Of a stretch of DNA of 32,438 bases, positions 29,715 through 32,438 are shown piece after piece (positions within the stretch are counted from its first letter, which is position 1; each line of letters opens with the position of its first letter). The notes under the pieces are model-generated. The model was not told where the DNA came from, made no database searches, and worked only from the letters and a program-made list of their open reading frames with translations. The position numbers and the translations under genes were made by a program. This DNA comes from Allocoprococcus comes (lineage in GTDB: Bacteria; Bacillota; Clostridia; Lachnospirales; Lachnospiraceae): the NCBI RefSeq assembly GCF_013300725.1, contig NZ_JAAIMM010000032.1:1-32438 (forward strand), read 5' to 3'.

Positions 29715-30746
29715 ATGGATACAGAGAAAAAGGATATATTGATACTGGCAATTGAAAGTTCCTGTGATGAAACAGCAGCAGCCGTTGTAAAGAACGGACG
29801 ACAGGTGTTGTCAAATGTAATCTCATCACAGATAGATCTGCATAAATTATATGGTGGTGTGGTTCCGGAAATCGCATCGAGAAAGCATATTGAAAAGATT
29901 AATCAGGTAATAGAAGAGGCTCTGGAAAATGCAGGTGTGACACTGGATGATATCGATGCGATCGGTGTGACCTACGGACCGGGGCTTGTTGGTGCGCTCC
30001 TTGTCGGTGTGGCAGAGGCAAAAGCAATCGCATATGCGAAAAAGTTACCACTCGTCGGAGTACATCATATTGAAGGGCATATTTCTGCCAATTATATTGA
30101 GAATCTGGAACTGGAACCGCCGTTCCTGTGTCTTGTTGTGTCCGGAGGGCATACACATCTGGTATGTGTCAAGGATTATGGGACTTATGAGATCCTTGGA
30201 AGAACCAGGGATGATGCGGCAGGAGAGGCATTTGACAAGGTGGCAAGAGCGATTGACCTTGGATATCCGGGAGGACCGAAGATTGATAAGCTTTCCAAAG
30301 AAGGGAACCCGGATGCAATCCCATTTCCACGCGCACATATTGAGGATTCCCCATATGATTTCAGCTTCAGCGGTGTGAAGTCGGCAGTTTTAAATTACAT
30401 TAACGGCTGCAAGATGAAGGGAATGGAATACAACCGTGCGGATATTGCAGCGTCTTTCCAGAAAGCAGTTACGGATGTACTGGTAGGAAATGCCATGCAT
30501 GCAGTGAAAGAATATGGACTTAATAAGTTTGCAATTGCGGGAGGCGTGGCGTCAAACAGCAGTCTCCGTGCAGCAATGAAGCAGGCATGTGAGGAAAATG
30601 GAATTGAGTTCTATTATCCGTCACCGATTTTCTGTACCGATAATGCAGCAATGATCGGTGTGGCAGCTTATTATGAATATATTAATGGAACCAGACATGG
30701 ATGGGATCTGAATGCAGTTCCGAACCTGAAGCTTGGCGAGAGATAG
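29715..30746 (+). CDS. tsaD: tRNA N6-threonylcarbamoyltransferase TsaD
   Basis: This 343-aa protein transfers the threonylcarbamoyl group to A37 of tRNA. It has [41 protein letters not shown], the metal-binding HHIEGH (His118, His122), [44 protein letters not shown] and a CTDNAAM ending, all intact. It is in the same operon as tsaE and tsaB. The start follows GAAGGA at a normal distance. Confidence 0.97.
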   Translation: MDTEKKDILILAIESSCDETAAAVVKNGRQVLSNVISSQIDLHKLYGGVVPEIASRKHIEKINQVIEEALENAGVTLDDIDAIGVTYGPGLVGALLVGVAEAKAIAYAKKLPLVGVHHIEGHISANYIENLELEPPFLCLVVSGGHTHLVCVKDYGTYEILGRTRDDAAGEAFDKVARAIDLGYPGGPKIDKLSKEGNPDAIPFPRAHIEDSPYDFSFSGVKSAVLNYINGCKMKGMEYNRADIAASFQKAVTDVLVGNAMHAVKEYGLNKFAIAGGVASNSSLRAAMKQACEENGIEFYYPSPIFCTDNAAMIGVAAYYEYINGTRHGWDLNAVPNLKLGER

Positions 30747-30780
30747 AGCTGTAAAATGCAGATGCAAAGGAGAGAATAGT

Positions 30781-31500
30781 ATGAACGGAGAAAAATGTAC
30801 AGCAATTGTCCTGGCAGCAGGAAAAGGAAGCCGGATGGGAACGAAAATACAGAAGCAGTATCTGGAAATCTGTGGAAAGCCTGTACTGTACTATTCTCTT
30901 GCTGCATTTGAAGCATCACCGGTTATTGATGAGATTGTGCTTGTGACAGGAGAAGGTCAGATTGATTACTGCAGGGAGAATATTGTAGAAGCGTATGGGA
31001 TTTTAAAAGTCAGTAAGATTGTAGTCGGCGGAAAAGAACGCTATGAGTCTGTCTATAAAGCACTTCGGGAGATAGAGCCGGAAGGCTATGTCTTTATCCA
31101 TGATGGTGCGCGTCCGTTTGTGGATGAACCAATCATAGAACGTACTTATCAGGCAGTGAAGAAATACCGGGCATGTGTGGCTGGGATGCCGTCAAAAGAT
31201 ACGGTTAAGATCGTGGATGAAAAAGGTTTCGCTATAAATACACCAGAACGCAGACTGGTGTGGTGCATTCAGACACCGCAGGTATTTGAGACTGCGCTGA
31301 TTCGTCACGCATATTTTCAACTGATGGAAAATGAAGAAAATGAAACAGGCATAACAGATGATGCGATGGTTGTAGAGCGCATGGAGAACTGTGCCGTAAA
31401 GCTGGTTGAAGGCTCTTATGAGAATATGAAAATCACAACGCCAGAGGATCTGGTAGTGGCAGAAAGTTTGATTAAAAAAAGAAATTTAAAAAAGTTGTAA
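30781..31500 (+). CDS. ispD: 2-C-methyl-D-erythritol 4-phosphate cytidylyltransferase
   Basis: This 239-aa enzyme attaches CMP to MEP in the non-mevalonate isoprenoid pathway. It has the nucleotide loop LAAGKGSRMG, KQYLEICGKPV, GGKERYESVYKAL, HDGARPFV, IQTPQVF and KITTPEDLVVAE, as in IspD. The ATG at 30781 is chosen because AAAGGAGAG directly precedes it; an upstream in-frame ATG (30733) overlaps tsaD and lacks a site. IspD shows that this organism makes isoprenoids by the MEP route. Confidence 0.95.
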   Translation: MNGEKCTAIVLAAGKGSRMGTKIQKQYLEICGKPVLYYSLAAFEASPVIDEIVLVTGEGQIDYCRENIVEAYGILKVSKIVVGGKERYESVYKALREIEPEGYVFIHDGARPFVDEPIIERTYQAVKKYRACVAGMPSKDTVKIVDEKGFAINTPERRLVWCIQTPQVFETALIRHAYFQLMENEENETGITDDAMVVERMENCAVKLVEGSYENMKITTPEDLVVAESLIKKRNLKKL

Positions 31501-31507
31501 AAAAGTG

Positions 31508-31536
31508 TTGACAATGATATATCACTATGGTATTAT
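31508..31536 (+). promoter_or_regulatory. Promoter of tRNA-Ser(UGA)
   Basis: A perfect TTGACA (31508-31513), a 17-bp spacer and TATTAT (31531-31536). An A-tract AAAAAAGT just before the -35 resembles an UP element and recurs in the promoters at 32273 and 32367. Confidence 0.85.
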
Positions 31537-31576
31537 CTATCTTGTCGCTGATACACAGCAACAACTTAATAAATGC

Positions 31577-31662
31577 GGAGAGGTATCGAAGTGGTCATAA
31601 CGAGGCGGTCTTGAAAACCGTTTGTCCGAAAGGGCGCGTGGGTTCGAATCCCACCCTCTCCG
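31577..31662 (+). tRNA. tRNA-Ser (anticodon UGA)
   Basis: The 7-bp acceptor GGAGAGG/CCTCTCC encloses a D arm, an anticodon arm (GCGGT / ACCGT) with TGA at 31612-31614, a long variable arm typical of tRNA-Ser, and a T arm GTGGGTTCGAATCCCAC. The discriminator is G31662. CCA is not encoded. Confidence 0.97.
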
Positions 31663-31665
31663 GTT

Positions 31666-31696
31666 AAGGCAGAACAAAATGTTCTGCCTTTTTTAT
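31666..31696 (+). terminator. Intrinsic terminator of tRNA-Ser(UGA)
   Basis: An 11-bp perfect stem (31666-31676 with 31680-31690), a 3-nt loop AAA and a T-run lie immediately after the tRNA. Confidence 0.93.
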
Positions 31697-31876
31697 TTCA
31701 TAGGAAATTCCAAAGGAACTTCCTATGAAATAAAAGGCACTGCGTGCCGGAGATGCGCACTCGCACGAAGATGAAGAATGTCGCAAGCGGTCTACGCTCC
31801 GCTTCGGTCGTTGCTTAACGAGCGTCACTGGCGCTCAGCAACGCGCTCGGCGCGAGAATGTGCCGAGGCACATTCT
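31693..31876. repeat. GC-rich multi-hairpin intergenic element
   Basis: After the terminator, a perfect 14-bp stem (31693-31706 with 31720-31733) is followed by a GC-rich block of consecutive hairpins: 31736-31748, 31754-31765, 31785-31804, 31810-31842 (two nested stems), 31842-31854 and 31855-31876. The block stands out from the A/T-rich surroundings and codes for nothing convincing. It may be a dispersed intergenic repeat. From 31880 to 32040 I see nothing further. Confidence 0.5.
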
Positions 31877-32042
31877 TTCTTATTCTCTGTGAAATCGTGA
31901 AGAAACTTTCTGAAAGTATTATATACTGAAAAAAAGAATATTCTTTTTACTGCCTGACAAGAAGAATGAAAGAGACTTCCTAAAGCAAAAGTTGCTGTAT
32001 TCCAGAGCCAGATGCCCATTTTGAAATATCAGAAAAAAGTAC

Positions 32043-32071
32043 TGGACAAAAAGGAAAGAATCGTGTATATT
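32043..32071 (+). promoter_or_regulatory. Promoter of tRNA-Ser(GGA)
   Basis: TGGACA (32043-32048), a 17-bp spacer and TATATT (32066-32071) lie 16 bp before the tRNA. Confidence 0.65.
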
Positions 32072-32087
32072 AGATAACGGACGTTTT

Positions 32088-32177
32088 GGAGAAATACCCA
32101 AGCTGGCCGAAGGGGCTCCCCTGGAAAGGGAGTAGGTCGTTAATAGCGGCGCGAGGGTTCGAATCCCTCTTTCTCCG
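32088..32177 (+). tRNA. tRNA-Ser (anticodon GGA)
   Basis: The acceptor GGAGAAA/TTTCTCC encloses an anticodon arm (CTCCC / GGGAG) with GGA at 32123-32125, a long variable arm, and a T arm GAGGGTTCGAATCCCTC. The discriminator is G32177. CCA is not encoded. Confidence 0.97.
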
Positions 32178-32272
32178 TTTTGTTCAAAGCTTAAAAGCAT
32201 GGATCGGCAATACACATGAGCTTGAATGTAAAAAGCAGATCAAGAAAATGTGAAAAAAGTCGAAAAAAGTGC

Positions 32273-32301
32273 TTGACATCCAGAAAATGGAATGTTATTA
32301 T
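32273..32301 (+). promoter_or_regulatory. Strong promoter P1 of a downstream stable RNA operon
   Basis: A perfect TTGACA (32273-32278), a 17-bp spacer and TATTAT (32296-32301), preceded by AAAAAAGT. The 260 bp after the tRNA hold only this and P2. Confidence 0.8.
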
Positions 32302-32366
32302 AAATAAGCTGATGCACGAGAAACAAATGTTTCAAATGCAGAACAAAAAATAAATTAAAAAAGTTG

Positions 32367-32395
32367 TTGACAAACATGAAACGCTTTGATATAAT
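32367..32395 (+). promoter_or_regulatory. Consensus promoter P2 of a downstream stable RNA operon
   Basis: A perfect TTGACA (32367-32372), a 17-bp spacer and a perfect TATAAT (32390-32395) with TGA extended -10, again preceded by AAAAAAGT. The tandem arrangement ahead of the window end is typical of rRNA operons. Confidence 0.85.
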
Positions 32396-32438
32396 ATAAA
32401 AGCTGTCGCATGAAACGGCAACAACAAAAAAGAACATT

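Noticed and set aside
31825-32019. 64-aa minus-strand ORF in the hairpin region
   Set aside because: No Shine-Dalgarno, no recognisable domain, and it runs into the structured GC-rich element.
31919-32215. 98-aa minus-strand ORF containing GERGIRTLAP
   Set aside because: This is the well-known artefact of translating the antisense strand of a tRNA-Ser gene; it runs across tRNA-Ser(GGA).
32319-32333. GAAAC-AAAT-GTTTC palindrome between P1 and P2
   Set aside because: Only 5 bp of stem in A/T-rich DNA; it could arise by chance and has no clear partner.

Overview
The window looks like a chromosomal segment of a gut-type Lachnospiraceae bacterium (Dorea / Mediterraneibacter / Blautia-like; genus not resolvable by eye). 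Reasons: Clostridia-style Shine-Dalgarno sites, a GlgC/GlgD pair, a CpI-like modular [FeFe] hydrogenase, RibU under an FMN riboswitch, A-rich codon choice, and tRNAs without an encoded CCA. No phage, insertion sequence, CRISPR array or defence island was seen.

Layout. (1) 1-5332 is a four-carbon acid-sugar module. A divergent triosephosphate-isomerase-like gene points left. A PdxA2-type dehydrogenase, a DUF1537 kinase and a KdgT-family permease point right. The 315-bp gap between the two arms carries 12 copies of A/GCGAAA on one strand. A YcxB-like membrane protein and a DeoR repressor (to 6132) follow. The likely route is threonate/erythronate uptake, 4-phosphorylation, oxidation and decarboxylation to DHAP, then isomerisation. 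(2) 6134-7858 encodes an SfsA nuclease-like domain fused in frame to a complete MutY. (3) 7933-10474 (minus) holds lipid genes: PAP2 phosphatase, GDPD and a diacylglycerol-kinase-like protein. (4) 10642-12297 is lrgA-lrgB plus a cytidylate-kinase-like P-loop protein. (5) 12483-16045 (minus) is a two-gene hydrogenase operon: a flavoprotein joining a NuoF C-terminal Fe-S module to an NfnB/GltD-like module, then the catalytic HydA. (6) 16371-18164 has galM and a TetR regulator. (7) 18337-22533 is tex, a DUF5685-type protein, a J-domain protein with a Tyr/Gly/Asn-rich linker and Cys-rich tail, and a membrane protein, closely packed or overlapping. (8) 22552-25010 is a folded intergenic element, then glgC-glgD. 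(9) 25130-26082 (minus) is ribU with an FMN riboswitch and terminator. (10) 26238-31500 is a long operon: ycxB-like, tsaE, tsaB, rimI, a small zinc-ribbon protein, rnz, tsaD and ispD, largely tRNA maturation and t6A synthesis. (11) 31508-32438 has tRNA-Ser(UGA), a GC-rich multi-hairpin element, tRNA-Ser(GGA), and two tandem near-perfect promoters that probably drive a stable RNA operon just outside the window.

Most noteworthy: the SfsA-MutY fusion; the CGAAA array as a likely DeoR-family operator field; isoprenoid-synthase-like aspartate motifs in the DUF5685-type protein coupled to a J-domain protein; the compact two-subunit hydrogenase; and two folded intergenic elements (22552-22644 and 31693-31876). 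All functional statements come from reading sequence and remembered family motifs; no database search was run.
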